Of a stretch of 64,000 nt of DNA, positions 24,519 to 33,379 are shown piece by piece. Positions within the stretch are counted from its first letter, which is position 1; each line of letters opens with the position of its first letter. The notes beneath the pieces were generated by a model. It was not told the origin of the DNA and did no database searches. It was given only the letters and a program-made list of their open reading frames with translations. The stretch comes from CAIJMU01 sp035530275 (GTDB lineage: Bacteria; Spirochaetota; Spirochaetia; Treponematales; Rectinemataceae): the NCBI GenBank assembly GCA_035530275.1, contig DATKVC010000020.1, positions 62,001-126,000 on the forward strand, given 5' to 3'. A program made the position numbers and the translations under genes.

Positions 24519-26812
24519 AGGCAAGGCTCGGGCCACATTTCGCGGTAACGCTCTTTTTCCTCGGAGCCTGCCTGGCCTTCGGCGATCCTGCTCTCACCGA
24601 TATGATGCCGAACGCGGCCTCGAATCAAGACGGCCAGCCTTCGACGCTGATGCGGCGCTTCGCCCTCGTCGTCGGCTGCAACGAGGGCGGCGCGGGCAGG
24701 GAAAGGCTCAAGTACGCCGGGTCGGACGCCAGGTCCTTCGCCGCCGTCATGACGGAGCTCGGGGGCGTTCGCCCCTCCGATCTCACCCTCCTCCTCGACC
24801 CTGGCCTCGCGCGCATCGAAGGGGCCCTGGCGGCCCTCCGCGACGAGGCCGATCGAGCCGCTGGAGCGGGACTGCGCAGCGAACTCGTCTTCTACTATTC
24901 CGGTCACTCCGACGAGACCGGACTCCTCATCGGCGCGGAAAAGCTCGGCTATCCGGAGCTTCGCGCCGAGCTGGACGGGGTGCGCGCCGATCTGCGCGTC
25001 GCGATCCTCGATTCCTGTTCCTCGGGAGCGATGACGAGGGCCAAGGGCGGCAGCCCTCGCCCCGCCTTTGTCTTCGACGAATCCTCCGACATGAAGGGCC
25101 ACGCCTATATCACTTCGAGTTCGGCCGCGGAGTCGGCCCAGGAATCGGATCGGCTCGGCGGCTCCTTTTTCACCCACTATCTCGTGTCGGGACTTCGCGG
25201 CGCGGCCGACAGTCTCGGCCAAGGGCGAGTCACCCTCAACGAGGCCTATGCCTACGCCTTCAAGGAAACCCTCGCCTCGACGGAGAGAACCCAATTCGGG
25301 CCCCAGCACCCTGCCTACGAGATCAACCTCACCGGCAGCGGGGACCTCGTTCTCACGGACCTCCGCACGGCCGGCGCCGGCCTCCTCTTCGCCGAGGACG
25401 TGCAGGGCAGGATCTTCGTGCGCGACGCGCGCGGAACCCTCGCCGTCGAGCTCATGAAGACGCGGGGCAAAAGAGTGAGGATCGGCATCGAGCCCGGTTC
25501 CTACAGCGTCCTCGTCGACGATGGGGGGAGCCGCCTCTCCTCCGAGCTGCAGATCGCGAAAGGCGGCTATGCCCTCCTCTCGGCCTCGGAGCTCAGGCCC
25601 GTTCCCGCGACCGCGACCGCCGCGCGAGGCGCTCCTCTCATCGCGGGCCTCGGCGCCGTGGGCGTCGAAAGTCCGGTCTTCACCATCCAGGTCTTGCCGG
25701 ATCTCGGCCAGGCCCTCTTCACGTCGGCCATGGACAGGGTCTTCGCCGTCAACGCCCTCGTCGGCAGCACCCGCGAGCTCAGGGGCTTCGAGGTGGCCGG
25801 CCTCCTCAATACCGATGCGGTCGGCGCGACAGGGTTCCAGGCTGCCGGGCTCGCCAACGCGACCCTCGGTTCGGCGGCCGCCTTCCAGGCTGCCGGCCTC
25901 GCCAATTACGCCGGCGGCGACATGGGCTGGTTCAATGTCGCGGGCCTCGCCAACATCGTCGGAGGCAGGGCGCGGGGAGCCCAAATTGCCGGCCTCCTCA
26001 ACCTGACCCAGGCGGGCCGAGTGCTCTACGCGGGGAAGGAGTCGCTGGGCTTCGTCGGCGAGCTCCCCGTCGCCCCGGGCGAAATCAACTTCGGTTTCCA
26101 AGCCGCAGGCCTCGGCAATATCGACCTCGGAGCCTTCGCGGGCTTTCAGGTCGCCTGCTTCAATTGGACCGCATCGCAGGGAATCGGCGTCCAGATTGCC
26201 GGCCTCTTCAACGCATCGGCGGACTTCGCAGGATTCCAGCTCGCCCCGGTCAACGTCGGCAAGGAACTGCGGGGGCTCCAACTGGGAGTCGTCAATGTCG
26301 CGGGCGAGCTCTGGGGCAGCCAATTCGGTCTGGTGAACATCTCGACCCGCATCCATGGCCCGGCCTTCGGACTCGTTTCAATTGAAAAGGACGGGATCCT
26401 CGCCTTCGAGGGAACCATCGATCCCGACGGTCGAGCCCTGGCGGCGATGAAGGTCGGCACGAGGTTCAGCTACACGATCCTGAGCCTCGGCGCCGATTCG
26501 CCGCAGAATCCTCAGAATTGGAACCTTTCCCTCGGCCTCGGCGCGAGGCTTCCCCTCGGTCCCTACTTCATCGACGCCGATGCCCAATGGCGGGCCTATT
26601 CCAAGGACAGGGGGACTGCACCCTCGATACTCCCCGGATCCCAGAGCGCTGTCGCGCGAGCCCTTTTCGGCGCCCGTCTCGACGGGCCCCTGGCTCTCGT
26701 CGGAGGAGGGGCCGTTGAGTTCCTGATTCCCGGCCTGAGCCTCGGGGCCGACGGCAGCCCGGTCACCGCCTTCGCCTGGACGCCGAGTTTCATCTTCGGG
26801 TTCCAGCTCTAG
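24515..26812 (+). CDS. Exported caspase-fold (C14) protein with GFQxAGLxN repeats and C-terminal barrel-like region
   Basis: The 765-residue protein starts with a signal sequence containing LGAC at 16-19, a possible lipobox. Residues about 47-290 form a caspase-like domain: LVVGCNEGG, LKYAGSDARSFAAVM, catalytic His131 in YYSGHSDE and Cys168 in LDSCSSGA. A small beta domain follows. Residues about 424-625 are a run of imperfect repeats (GFQAAGLAN, WFNVAGLAN, VQIAGLFN and similar), and the last 120 residues alternate like outer-membrane strands. It would be a surface-exposed protease or structural protein. ATGA overlap with the anti-sigma gene and AAAGGAG show it is the third gene of the operon. 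Cys and His are both present, so activity is plausible. Confidence 0.85.
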   Translation: MKARLGPHFAVTLFFLGACLAFGDPALTDMMPNAASNQDGQPSTLMRRFALVVGCNEGGAGRERLKYAGSDARSFAAVMTELGGVRPSDLTLLLDPGLARIEGALAALRDEADRAAGAGLRSELVFYYSGHSDETGLLIGAEKLGYPELRAELDGVRADLRVAILDSCSSGAMTRAKGGSPRPAFVFDESSDMKGHAYITSSSAAESAQESDRLGGSFFTHYLVSGLRGAADSLGQGRVTLNEAYAYAFKETLASTERTQFGPQHPAYEINLTGSGDLVLTDLRTAGAGLLFAEDVQGRIFVRDARGTLAVELMKTRGKRVRIGIEPGSYSVLVDDGGSRLSSELQIAKGGYALLSASELRPVPATATAARGAPLIAGLGAVGVESPVFTIQVLPDLGQALFTSAMDRVFAVNALVGSTRELRGFEVAGLLNTDAVGATGFQAAGLANATLGSAAAFQAAGLANYAGGDMGWFNVAGLANIVGGRARGAQIAGLLNLTQAGRVLYAGKESLGFVGELPVAPGEINFGFQAAGLGNIDLGAFAGFQVACFNWTASQGIGVQIAGLFNASADFAGFQLAPVNVGKELRGLQLGVVNVAGELWGSQFGLVNISTRIHGPAFGLVSIEKDGILAFEGTIDPDGRALAAMKVGTRFSYTILSLGADSPQNPQNWNLSLGLGARLPLGPYFIDADAQWRAYSKDRGTAPSILPGSQSAVARALFGARLDGPLALVGGGAVEFLIPGLSLGADGSPVTAFAWTPSFIFGFQL
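25784..26385 (+). repeat. Coding tandem repeat region (GFQxAGLxN type)
   Basis: About a dozen units of 14-20 codons share the pattern aromatic-Gln/Val-x-Ala-Gly-Leu-x-Asn. The units are diverged in nucleotide sequence, so the array is old and not a simple slippage repeat. Confidence 0.75.
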
Positions 26813-26844
26813 CCGCCCTCCCCATGCGCGCCATCCGCCCCAGA

Positions 26845-26874
26845 TTGGATCGCGGGAGAGGCGGGGCCTATACT
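26845..26874 (+). promoter_or_regulatory. Promoter of the cytidylate-kinase-like gene
   Basis: TTGGAT and TATACT are separated by 18 bases, giving a leader of about 85 bases before the ATG at 26965. Confidence 0.65.
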
Positions 26875-26964
26875 TGAGGATGGAGGGGAGACGATAGCTC
26901 CCGCAACGATCCGATCCTGAGCATCCGCCTCCCGCTTCATGCCCCTCGGGGCGGAGGTCAGCAT

Positions 26965-27666
26965 ATGGCACTCGTCACGATCTCGCGGGAATACGGCAGC
27001 GCAGGGAGCGCCACGGCGCGGAAGGTGGCGGAGCTCCTCGACTACCACTTCGTCGACAAGGCGGTCATCGGGAAGATACTCGCCGGCTACGGCCTCATCG
27101 ACTTCGAAAGCGAATACGACGCGCGGTCGGGGATCTGGTCGACGATCGACGCCAGGCAACGGGTCATCGTTTCGATGCTCGAGCGGGTTACCCGCGCGAT
27201 CGCGAGGCACGGGGACACGGTCATTCTCGGCAGGGGCAGCTATGTCATCCTCGCGCACGAGCCCGGCGTCCTGAATGTCCGCCTCCATGCGCCTTTCGCC
27301 TGGAGGGTGACGCGTGTGATGCAAGAAGAGGGAATAACGGACCAAGCACGGGCGGAGGCGATAGTGCGCGAAGGCGACAAGGTGCGGGCCTCCTTCATTT
27401 CGGCCTTCTATGGCCTGCGCTGGGATTCATTCGAACGCTTCGACATCGCCCTGGACACGAGCAAGATCGGCTCCGATCGAGCGGCGGCCTGGATAGCCGA
27501 GGCGGCAAAGGCCCTCCCTGGAGCGGCCCCCCCGAAGGGATCGCCGGGGGAGTCCTCGAACCCCAACGTCGATTCGATACTCGACGAGGCGGTGTCGGCA
27601 GAACTCGGCCGCGAGGAAAAGAGTCGGGGCAGTCATGCGGAGGAGTCGGCTTCATCGACGAATTAG
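26965..27666 (+). CDS. Cytidylate kinase-like family protein
   Basis: The 233-residue protein resembles the cytidylate-kinase-like P-loop family: N-terminal VTISREYGSAGSATARKVAELLDYHFVDK, in which the P-loop is the degenerate GSAGSATAR, then TVILGRGSYVI and LHAPFAWRVTRVM. Members look like nucleotide kinases, but the true substrate is unknown. A GGAGG site precedes the ATG. The last 50 residues are a disordered Ser/Glu-rich tail with no family similarity. It has its own promoter and is not part of the caspase operon. Confidence 0.78.
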   Translation: MALVTISREYGSAGSATARKVAELLDYHFVDKAVIGKILAGYGLIDFESEYDARSGIWSTIDARQRVIVSMLERVTRAIARHGDTVILGRGSYVILAHEPGVLNVRLHAPFAWRVTRVMQEEGITDQARAEAIVREGDKVRASFISAFYGLRWDSFERFDIALDTSKIGSDRAAAWIAEAAKALPGAAPPKGSPGESSNPNVDSILDEAVSAELGREEKSRGSHAEESASSTN

Positions 27667-27883
27667 CGAGTATGCTCGGAAGTAGACGGTACTTTTATTC
27701 GTGAGGATTTCGTCATGCGGCGCGACACCCTGCTTCGGCTCGCGCTCGCAATACTCGCGGACGCGATCGACGTTCCGTAGCGCACCCCCCGCGCAAGATC
27801 GGCGCGAGACGCTGAGGGCGATTTCGTACCGCTGGCCGATGCCCCGGCGAGCCGTTCTTTCATGCTCCTATCGTCATACGGTT

Positions 27884-28354
27884 TCAGGAAGGTTCCGCGA
27901 TGGGGAAATAGATGTCGGTCACCATGATCGGAATGAAGGTGAGAAAGCCCAAAAGGGGCCCCCGCACATAGACCTCCCTGGGCGGGGCTATCATCCGGAG
28001 CTTGTGTTCCTCGACGAAGGCCGATAGCGCATCATAGGCGGCCCCAAACTGGGAATAGGAGCCTTTAACCCGGAGATAAAGGCAATTCTCGCCGCCGAGC
28101 CTCGCAATGTCCTTCGCCTCGTCCGCTTCGCCCGAGACGGGGAGGAACATCTCGAAATCGACCGATTTCGGATCGACCGGCTTCTCATAATAGACGCAGA
28201 AGACGGGGCCCGCAGGCGACCTGCCCGCATTTCGCGCCTTTCCGTACAGACTCCCCATCAACTTGCCCATCGCAAACAAGCTATCCCTTGTTCGAATCGA
28301 AATGGCCGAAAGGAGGGGAAAGGTCTTTTTCCCGACATCGAAAGCCGAGCCCAT
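27884..28354 (-). CDS. GyrI-like / AraC effector-binding domain protein
   Basis: The 156-residue protein consists of a single SOUL/GyrI-like small-molecule binding domain: LSAISIRTRDSLF, PVFCVYYEKPVDPKSVDFEMFLPVSG, CLYLRVKGSYSQFGAAYDALSAFVEEHKL and PPREVYVRGPLLG. There is no DNA-binding domain and no signal peptide. Stand-alone forms bind hydrophobic cations or inhibit gyrase in some bacteria; here the role is unknown. GGGAGG precedes the ATG at 28354. The 217 bases between this stop and 27666 hold only a 21-codon frame (27715-27780), which I do not consider a gene. Confidence 0.78.
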   Translation of the reverse strand: MGSAFDVGKKTFPLLSAISIRTRDSLFAMGKLMGSLYGKARNAGRSPAGPVFCVYYEKPVDPKSVDFEMFLPVSGEADEAKDIARLGGENCLYLRVKGSYSQFGAAYDALSAFVEEHKLRMIAPPREVYVRGPLLGFLTFIPIMVTDIYFPIAEPS

Positions 28355-28482
28355 GGCTGCCTCCCGAAGTCCGCTACTTGCATACGAGTATAGGGCGGGC
28401 GCCGCGTCCGGTCAAAAGCGCCAGGGCAGACGAATCAGCCACTCTAGCCGATAGCCTGGGGCATCCTCGCTCCTCCCGGAAG

Positions 28483-29751
28483 CTAGAGCTTCGCCTCCAC
28501 CTCCCAGCGTCGCTCGATCGCTTCGTGGGCCGCCGCGGGGGGGAGGGCCGAGAGCCTGCCGTCCTCGACGGAGACCAACCCGAGATCGACAAGCTTGCGG
28601 AGGGCGTCGTCCACCTCGAAGTCGAGCTCGCTGCCCAGCTCGTCGTGGAAATAGGCCTCAACGCGGGCATCGAGCTCGGCCTCGGTGATGCCGCCCCCTC
28701 CGAAATGGAGGAAGTACCAGCCGAGGATGAGTTCCTTGCATTCCTCCTCCTCCGCGTCGTCCAGGAGGTACTTGAAGACGCCCGAGTTGTTGTCGAGGTT
28801 CTGGAAATAGAGGCTTTCGGTCAGGGCCTTGAGGTACTTTTCCACGGTGTTCTTGTAGGAGCTGAATCCCTTGAGGGCGACGCCGAAGAATCCGCCGACG
28901 AGGGCCCAGAAACCCACCTGATGCCAGAGATACTGGATCTGGCCGCTCCCGAGCACGTAGCCGATGATTTTGTAGAGGGAGGAACCGGCGCCGGCGGCGA
29001 GGGGAAGGACTACCTTGAGCTTGTCCACGGTTCTCACCCTTATTTCGGCCTCGGGGAAGAGCATCTCGAGGTCCACGGTCGGCACGTTCTTGAAGAGCTT
29101 GATGTAGAGCCTGTCCGATCGATATCTGCCCTTGCCCTTTTTGCCCCGGCCCTTTCGTCCCTTCGCTTCTTCCTTGAGGCCGAATACGAGGACGACCTGG
29201 CGAAAGACGGAGTAGTCGAATTTTTTCTTGAGTAGTAGTGCTTCCTTGATCAGGCTCTCCGGATGTTCGCCGCGATAGAAGAGCCCGAGGGTCCGGTAGC
29301 GACCGAGGTCAACTTCGATCTCGAGGCCCCAGGGAGAGGTTCGGCCGAAGGCCTCTTTGATCCGCGCCCCGTCGATTTCGCGATAATTGGCCGCGACGAG
29401 GACCTTGCGCAGACCGTCGAGGGCGCTTCGCTCCGCCTCGGGGCTCGGTAAGGGCGATACGCCCGGGATGAGCCCCTCGCCCCGGTCGGGATCGAAGGGG
29501 GCGTATGAGAGCTTCCAGTCTTCGAGATTCTCGTGGAAGCGGAGATGGTAGATCGATTCCACCAAGGCGCAGAGGGCCCGGAAACGGTTTCCCTCCGCAG
29601 CGTCGTCGAACCGACCGGCCAAATGCTCCACGACGTCGCTTTTTGTGAAGGGTATCGCGTTTTCGAGCCTCAATTTCCCCTCCTCCGGCCCCTCCGTAGC
29701 GGTGGCCCGCCCTGCATCCATATCTCGAATCGCCCCTGCGACTCGGATCAA
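28483..29751 (-). CDS. DUF3754 / TMEM143-like membrane protein
   Basis: The 422-residue protein has the DUF3754 hallmarks: DRLYIKLFKNVPTVDLEMLFP in the middle, two adjacent hydrophobic segments (LKVVLPLAAGAGSSLYKIIGYVLG and FWALVGGFFGVALKGF), and the motif SYKNTVEKYLKALTESLYFQNLDNNSGV. The family includes mitochondrial TMEM143 and has no known biochemical activity. A basic insert (KGRKGRGKKGKGRYR) precedes the core. The TTG at 29751 overlaps the stop of the cupin gene by four bases; an ATG at 29721 is an alternative start. Coupling to a cupin suggests a shared role, not yet defined. Confidence 0.82.
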   Translation of the reverse strand: MIRVAGAIRDMDAGRATATEGPEEGKLRLENAIPFTKSDVVEHLAGRFDDAAEGNRFRALCALVESIYHLRFHENLEDWKLSYAPFDPDRGEGLIPGVSPLPSPEAERSALDGLRKVLVAANYREIDGARIKEAFGRTSPWGLEIEVDLGRYRTLGLFYRGEHPESLIKEALLLKKKFDYSVFRQVVLVFGLKEEAKGRKGRGKKGKGRYRSDRLYIKLFKNVPTVDLEMLFPEAEIRVRTVDKLKVVLPLAAGAGSSLYKIIGYVLGSGQIQYLWHQVGFWALVGGFFGVALKGFSSYKNTVEKYLKALTESLYFQNLDNNSGVFKYLLDDAEEEECKELILGWYFLHFGGGGITEAELDARVEAYFHDELGSELDFEVDDALRKLVDLGLVSVEDGRLSALPPAAAHEAIERRWEVEAKL

Positions 29752-30092
29752 TAGGCGTCGCCCTCGGGGGGGACGAGGCAGATGAACCTGAGCGTGCCCG
29801 TGCCGGTGTTCTCGAAGTTGTGCTTCTTCCCGCCGTCGATATACGCGACGGAGCCCGCCTTGATGGGATGGGGAACGCCTTCGATGGTGAGCCTTCCCTC
29901 CCCCTCAAGCACATAATTGGTATGAAACCAGGCGTGGCTGTGGTAGGGGCTGTGGCCGCCCGGGGCGATGGCGAAAACGCGCAGATAGCCCTCGTAGCCG
30001 TCCTTGGGCCCGACGAGTATCTGCTTGAGAGTGCCCTCGATGTCGGAACCCTTCATCGGAACCGGCTGTATTTCGCTTTCGTGCCTGACCAT
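29748..30092 (-). CDS. Single-domain cupin protein
   Basis: The 114-residue protein is a conserved beta-barrel cupin. Motif 1 is GGHSPYHSHAWFHTNYVLEGEG, with two His and the last Glu as metal ligands, and motif 2 is KHNFENTGTGTLRFICLVPPEGD. It may be a metal-dependent isomerase, dioxygenase or simply a ligand binder. The ATG at 30092 has AGGAGG six bases upstream; the open frame continues to 30146 without support. It is the first gene of a pair with the DUF3754 gene, overlapping it by four bases. Confidence 0.85.
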   Translation of the reverse strand: MVRHESEIQPVPMKGSDIEGTLKQILVGPKDGYEGYLRVFAIAPGGHSPYHSHAWFHTNYVLEGEGRLTIEGVPHPIKAGSVAYIDGGKKHNFENTGTGTLRFICLVPPEGDAY

Positions 30093-30219
30093 TCGATCCT
30101 CCTTCGCTCCTCGTTCCTTGCCGCGTCGCGGGGCGAACCGGAGCATCCGTCGTTTTTACCCCATTCCCGCCCCGAATGCCAGGGGCGGGAGCCCTTTCAT
30201 CGCGAGCCGAGGTCGGCGG

Positions 30220-30248
30220 TTGCCTCCGCCCCCGGTGGATAGCATACT
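30220..30248 (+). promoter_or_regulatory. Promoter of the amidase gene
   Basis: TTGCCT and CATACT are separated by 17 bases, followed by a leader of about 65 bases. Just upstream, at 30166-30190, lies a short GC inverted repeat without a T-run. Confidence 0.5.
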
Positions 30249-30320
30249 CTTCCGGCGAAGGGCGGCTCCGCGCGGCGAGGCGGCAGCCGAGCCGGAAGTC
30301 CTGCCGTCGGGAGGGGTAAA

Positions 30321-31844
30321 ATGGATGGATTAGAGGAATTGGGCATTTCCGAAATCGGGGCTCGATTGGACGCGGGGGAACTCACCGTCGCCGCCCTCGT
30401 AGACTTTTATATCAAGAAGATCGAGGCGCTCGACAGGAAGGGCCCGAAAATCAATTCGGTCATCGAGCTCAATCCCGAGGCCCGTGACATCGCGGAGCGG
30501 CTCGACGGGGAACTCCGCGCGGGGAAACGCCGCGGGCCGCTCCACGGCATCCCCCTCCTTCTCAAGGACAACATCGACACGGCCGACAGGCTCCAGACGA
30601 CGGCGGGGTCCCTCGCCCTCGCGGGGCACAGGGCCAGGCGCGACGCGGCCCTCGTCGAGCGGCTCAGGGCTGCGGGGGCTCTCTTCCTCGGCAAGACCAA
30701 CATGAGCGAATGGGCCAATTTCCGCGGACTGCGCTCCACGAGCGGCTGGTCCTCGCGCGGCGGCCAAACCAGGAATCCCCATGTGCTGGACAGGACGCCC
30801 TGCGGCTCCTCGTCGGGTTCGGGGGCGGCCGTCGCCGCCGGATTCTGCGCCGCCGCGGTCGGCACCGAAACCGACGGCTCGATCGTCTGCCCGGCCCAGA
30901 CCAACGGCATCGTCGGCATAAAGCCCACGGTGGGACTCGTCTCGCGCGCGGGCCTCATTCCCATTTCGCGCAGCCAGGACACGGCCGGGCCAATGGCGAG
31001 GAGCGTCGAGGACGCCGCCATCCTCCTCGGCGCCATGGCCGGAGCGGACCCCGGCGATCCCGCGACCAAGGGCGCCCTCGGACCCTCGGGCAAGCGGGGC
31101 CTTTCGGATTACCGCCCCTATCTCGACCCACGGGGCCTCGAAGGGGCGCGCATCGGCGTCGCTCGCAAGCTCTTCGGCAGCGACAAGAGGGTTCTCGCGA
31201 TCATGGAATCGAGCCTCGAGGCCATGCGGGACGCTGGCGCCCTCATCCTCGAGGCGGAGCTCGCCCCGAGCGACCCCTTCGCCAGGGCGGAGATCGAAGT
31301 CTTCCACTACGAATTCAGGCAGGGACTCGAGGACTACCTCGCCACCTGCTCCGACGCCGCCGTCGGAAACATCGCCGCCCTTATTGATTATAACTATGAA
31401 CATCGAGACGCCATCCTCCCCTTCTTCGGGCAGGAGCACCTGGAGGAAGCCCTGGCCAAGGGGCCGCTCACCTCGCGCAAGTACCTTTCGGCTCTCGAGA
31501 GGTGCCGGAGGCTTTCTCGATCCGAGGGGCTCGACGCGGTCATCGCGAGCCGCCGCCTCGATTGTCTCGTGTTCCCGACCGGAGGCCCGGCTTGGATGAT
31601 CGACCCGGTCAACGGCGATTGCGGAAGGGCCTGGGACATGGACGGGGGCTCCCACGCGGCGGTAGCCGGCTATCCGCACATCAGCGTCCCCGCGGGCTTC
31701 ATTCACGGCCTCCCCGTGGGCCTCTCCTTCGTCGGCAGGGCCTGGAAAGAACCAACGCTTATCAAGCTGGCCTATGCCTTCGAACGAGCCACGCTCGCGC
31801 GGAAGGCTCCGCGCTTTCTCCGCACGGCGCCGGTTGAATTGTAA
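30321..31844 (+). CDS. Amidase-signature family hydrolase
   Basis: The 507-residue enzyme has the full Ser-cisSer-Lys triad of the amidase signature family: Lys in LLLKDNIDTA, cis-Ser in CGSSSGSGAAVAAG and the nucleophile Ser in GTETDGSIVCPA. It lacks a signal peptide and is a stand-alone gene rather than part of gatCAB, so it more likely hydrolyses a small amide or peptide amide than glutaminyl-tRNA substrates. A GGAGGGG site precedes the ATG. It ends nine bases from the convergent pepD gene. The true substrate is unknown. Confidence 0.9.
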   Translation: MDGLEELGISEIGARLDAGELTVAALVDFYIKKIEALDRKGPKINSVIELNPEARDIAERLDGELRAGKRRGPLHGIPLLLKDNIDTADRLQTTAGSLALAGHRARRDAALVERLRAAGALFLGKTNMSEWANFRGLRSTSGWSSRGGQTRNPHVLDRTPCGSSSGSGAAVAAGFCAAAVGTETDGSIVCPAQTNGIVGIKPTVGLVSRAGLIPISRSQDTAGPMARSVEDAAILLGAMAGADPGDPATKGALGPSGKRGLSDYRPYLDPRGLEGARIGVARKLFGSDKRVLAIMESSLEAMRDAGALILEAELAPSDPFARAEIEVFHYEFRQGLEDYLATCSDAAVGNIAALIDYNYEHRDAILPFFGQEHLEEALAKGPLTSRKYLSALERCRRLSRSEGLDAVIASRRLDCLVFPTGGPAWMIDPVNGDCGRAWDMDGGSHAAVAGYPHISVPAGFIHGLPVGLSFVGRAWKEPTLIKLAYAFERATLARKAPRFLRTAPVEL

Positions 31845-31853
31845 CTCCGACCC

Positions 31854-33347
31854 TCAGCGCGACAGGACTTCGATGAGGCGGCGGGCCCGACGATAGAAGG
31901 GGCCGACCGAGGAGATCTCCACGGCCTCGTCGGGCGAGTGGGGAAAACGAATCGTCGGCCCGATGGAAAGCATGTCCCAACCGGGGTAAGAGGGCCGGAA
32001 AAGATTGCACTCGAGGCCGCCGTGGGTCGCCCTCACCCTCGGCTCGCGGCCTAGCGACTCCGTCCACACCTCGCGGGCGCGGGCGAGCAGCCGGCTCGAA
32101 AGATCGGGGGGCCAGGAGGATCGTGGAGCCGCCATGACGATCTCGGCGCCGGCGCCTTCAAGGTAGCGCCTGATCGATGCGAGCAATGCTGCCTTTTCCT
32201 CGTCGAAGGCCCCCCGCGCGAGGAGCCTTCCGGCGACTATGATCTTCCGCACCTCGAATTCTCCACCCTCCTCGATCCTGGTTTCGAGGGCGCCGAGGTT
32301 GCTCGAAAGCCTGGCCACGTCGTCCATGCCGTCGAGGAGGGACTGGAGGCCGTCGGGCATGGAGGAAAGGGCATCGAGTATTCGGGCCGCGGATTCCTCT
32401 CCCATCGCTACGAGAGGAGGCCGCACAGCCTCGATGTCGACGCGAAGCCCGGGGTCCGCCGATCGGTAGGTGTCGGCGAGCCGGGCAGCAGCCTCTTTGA
32501 TCCGGGATCGCAAGGCTTCGACCTGGCCCTCAGGGGCGCCGACGATGGCTCGGGCCTCCCTTGGGATGGCGTTCGGCAGGGAGCCGCCGGCGACTGACGC
32601 GAAGCGAAGACCAGAGGCGCCATCGAAAAGGCTGGCGAGGACCCGTATCGCGTTGGCTCTTCCGAGTTGGATTTCGCCGCCCGAATGGCCGCCCCGGAGT
32701 CCCGTGACGGAAACCGAAAGCCAGAAGTAGCTCGTCGGAACGGCCATGGCCGCTTCGGAAAAGGAAAAGGACATCCTCTGGCCGCCAGCGCTTCCCACGC
32801 AGAGTTCGTCTCCCCTTTCGCTGTCGAGGTTGATGAGATAGCGCCCGGAGAGACTACCGCCCGCGAGGCCCTCGGCGCCGGTCATGCCGTCCTCCTCGTT
32901 GACCGTAAGGAGGAGTTCCAGCGGGCCATGGTCGAGACTATCGTCCCCGAGCAGCGCGAATCCTGCCGCCACGCCGAGCCCGTCATCGGCGCCGAGGGTC
33001 GTGCCCGTGGCCCTGAGCCATGCCGGATCATCGGGATCAAGGCGTGGACGGATCGGGTCCTTCGTGAAGTCGTGTTCGATGTCGGAAACCTTCTGCGGGA
33101 CCATGTCGAGATGGGCCTGAAGTATGACGCCGGCTGCGCCTTCCCGCCCCGGCTTCGGGGGCTTTCGGATAATCACGTTGCCGACGCCGTCCCGCCTCGC
33201 GTCGAGGCCGAGCCTGGCGGCCCGCTCGAGTGCCCAGAGGGCGAGGGACTCCTCGTGGTGCGAAGGATGGGGAATACCGCAGATCTCGAGGAAGATCCTC
33301 CAGAGCTCGGCGGCATCATGCGAATCGGGATCGAAAACCTGGGACAT
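31854..33347 (-). CDS. pepD: Cytosol aminoacyl-histidine dipeptidase (M20C)
   Basis: This 497-residue metallopeptidase matches PepD along its length: ICGIPHPSHHEE at the N-terminus, the metal ligands in LQAHLDMVPQK, LGADDGLG and TVNEEDGMTGAEG, and later THGGLECN and RFPHSPDE. It cleaves dipeptides such as Xaa-His in the cytoplasm. I prefer the ATG at 33347, which has GGAGAG upstream and gives the family length; the ATG at 33380 overlaps the MFS stop by one base and is also possible. It is the third gene of a GDPD-MFS-PepD operon, so it may process an imported compound. Confidence 0.9.
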   Translation of the reverse strand: MSQVFDPDSHDAAELWRIFLEICGIPHPSHHEESLALWALERAARLGLDARRDGVGNVIIRKPPKPGREGAAGVILQAHLDMVPQKVSDIEHDFTKDPIRPRLDPDDPAWLRATGTTLGADDGLGVAAGFALLGDDSLDHGPLELLLTVNEEDGMTGAEGLAGGSLSGRYLINLDSERGDELCVGSAGGQRMSFSFSEAAMAVPTSYFWLSVSVTGLRGGHSGGEIQLGRANAIRVLASLFDGASGLRFASVAGGSLPNAIPREARAIVGAPEGQVEALRSRIKEAAARLADTYRSADPGLRVDIEAVRPPLVAMGEESAARILDALSSMPDGLQSLLDGMDDVARLSSNLGALETRIEEGGEFEVRKIIVAGRLLARGAFDEEKAALLASIRRYLEGAGAEIVMAAPRSSWPPDLSSRLLARAREVWTESLGREPRVRATHGGLECNLFRPSYPGWDMLSIGPTIRFPHSPDEAVEISSVGPFYRRARRLIEVLSR

Positions 33348-33379
33348 GGGACTCTCCATCGATGTTTTTTCCGGCGGCA

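Noticed and set aside
24479..26356. 625-codon minus-strand frame opposite the caspase gene
   Set aside because: Its repeats only reflect the coding repeats of the sense strand.
27715..27780. 21-codon plus-strand frame with GAGG upstream
   Set aside because: Too short and no recognisable feature; it could be a leader peptide or remnant, but I cannot support it.
27663..27863. 66-codon minus-strand frame rich in Ser and Ala
   Set aside because: No ribosome site, biased composition, no family.
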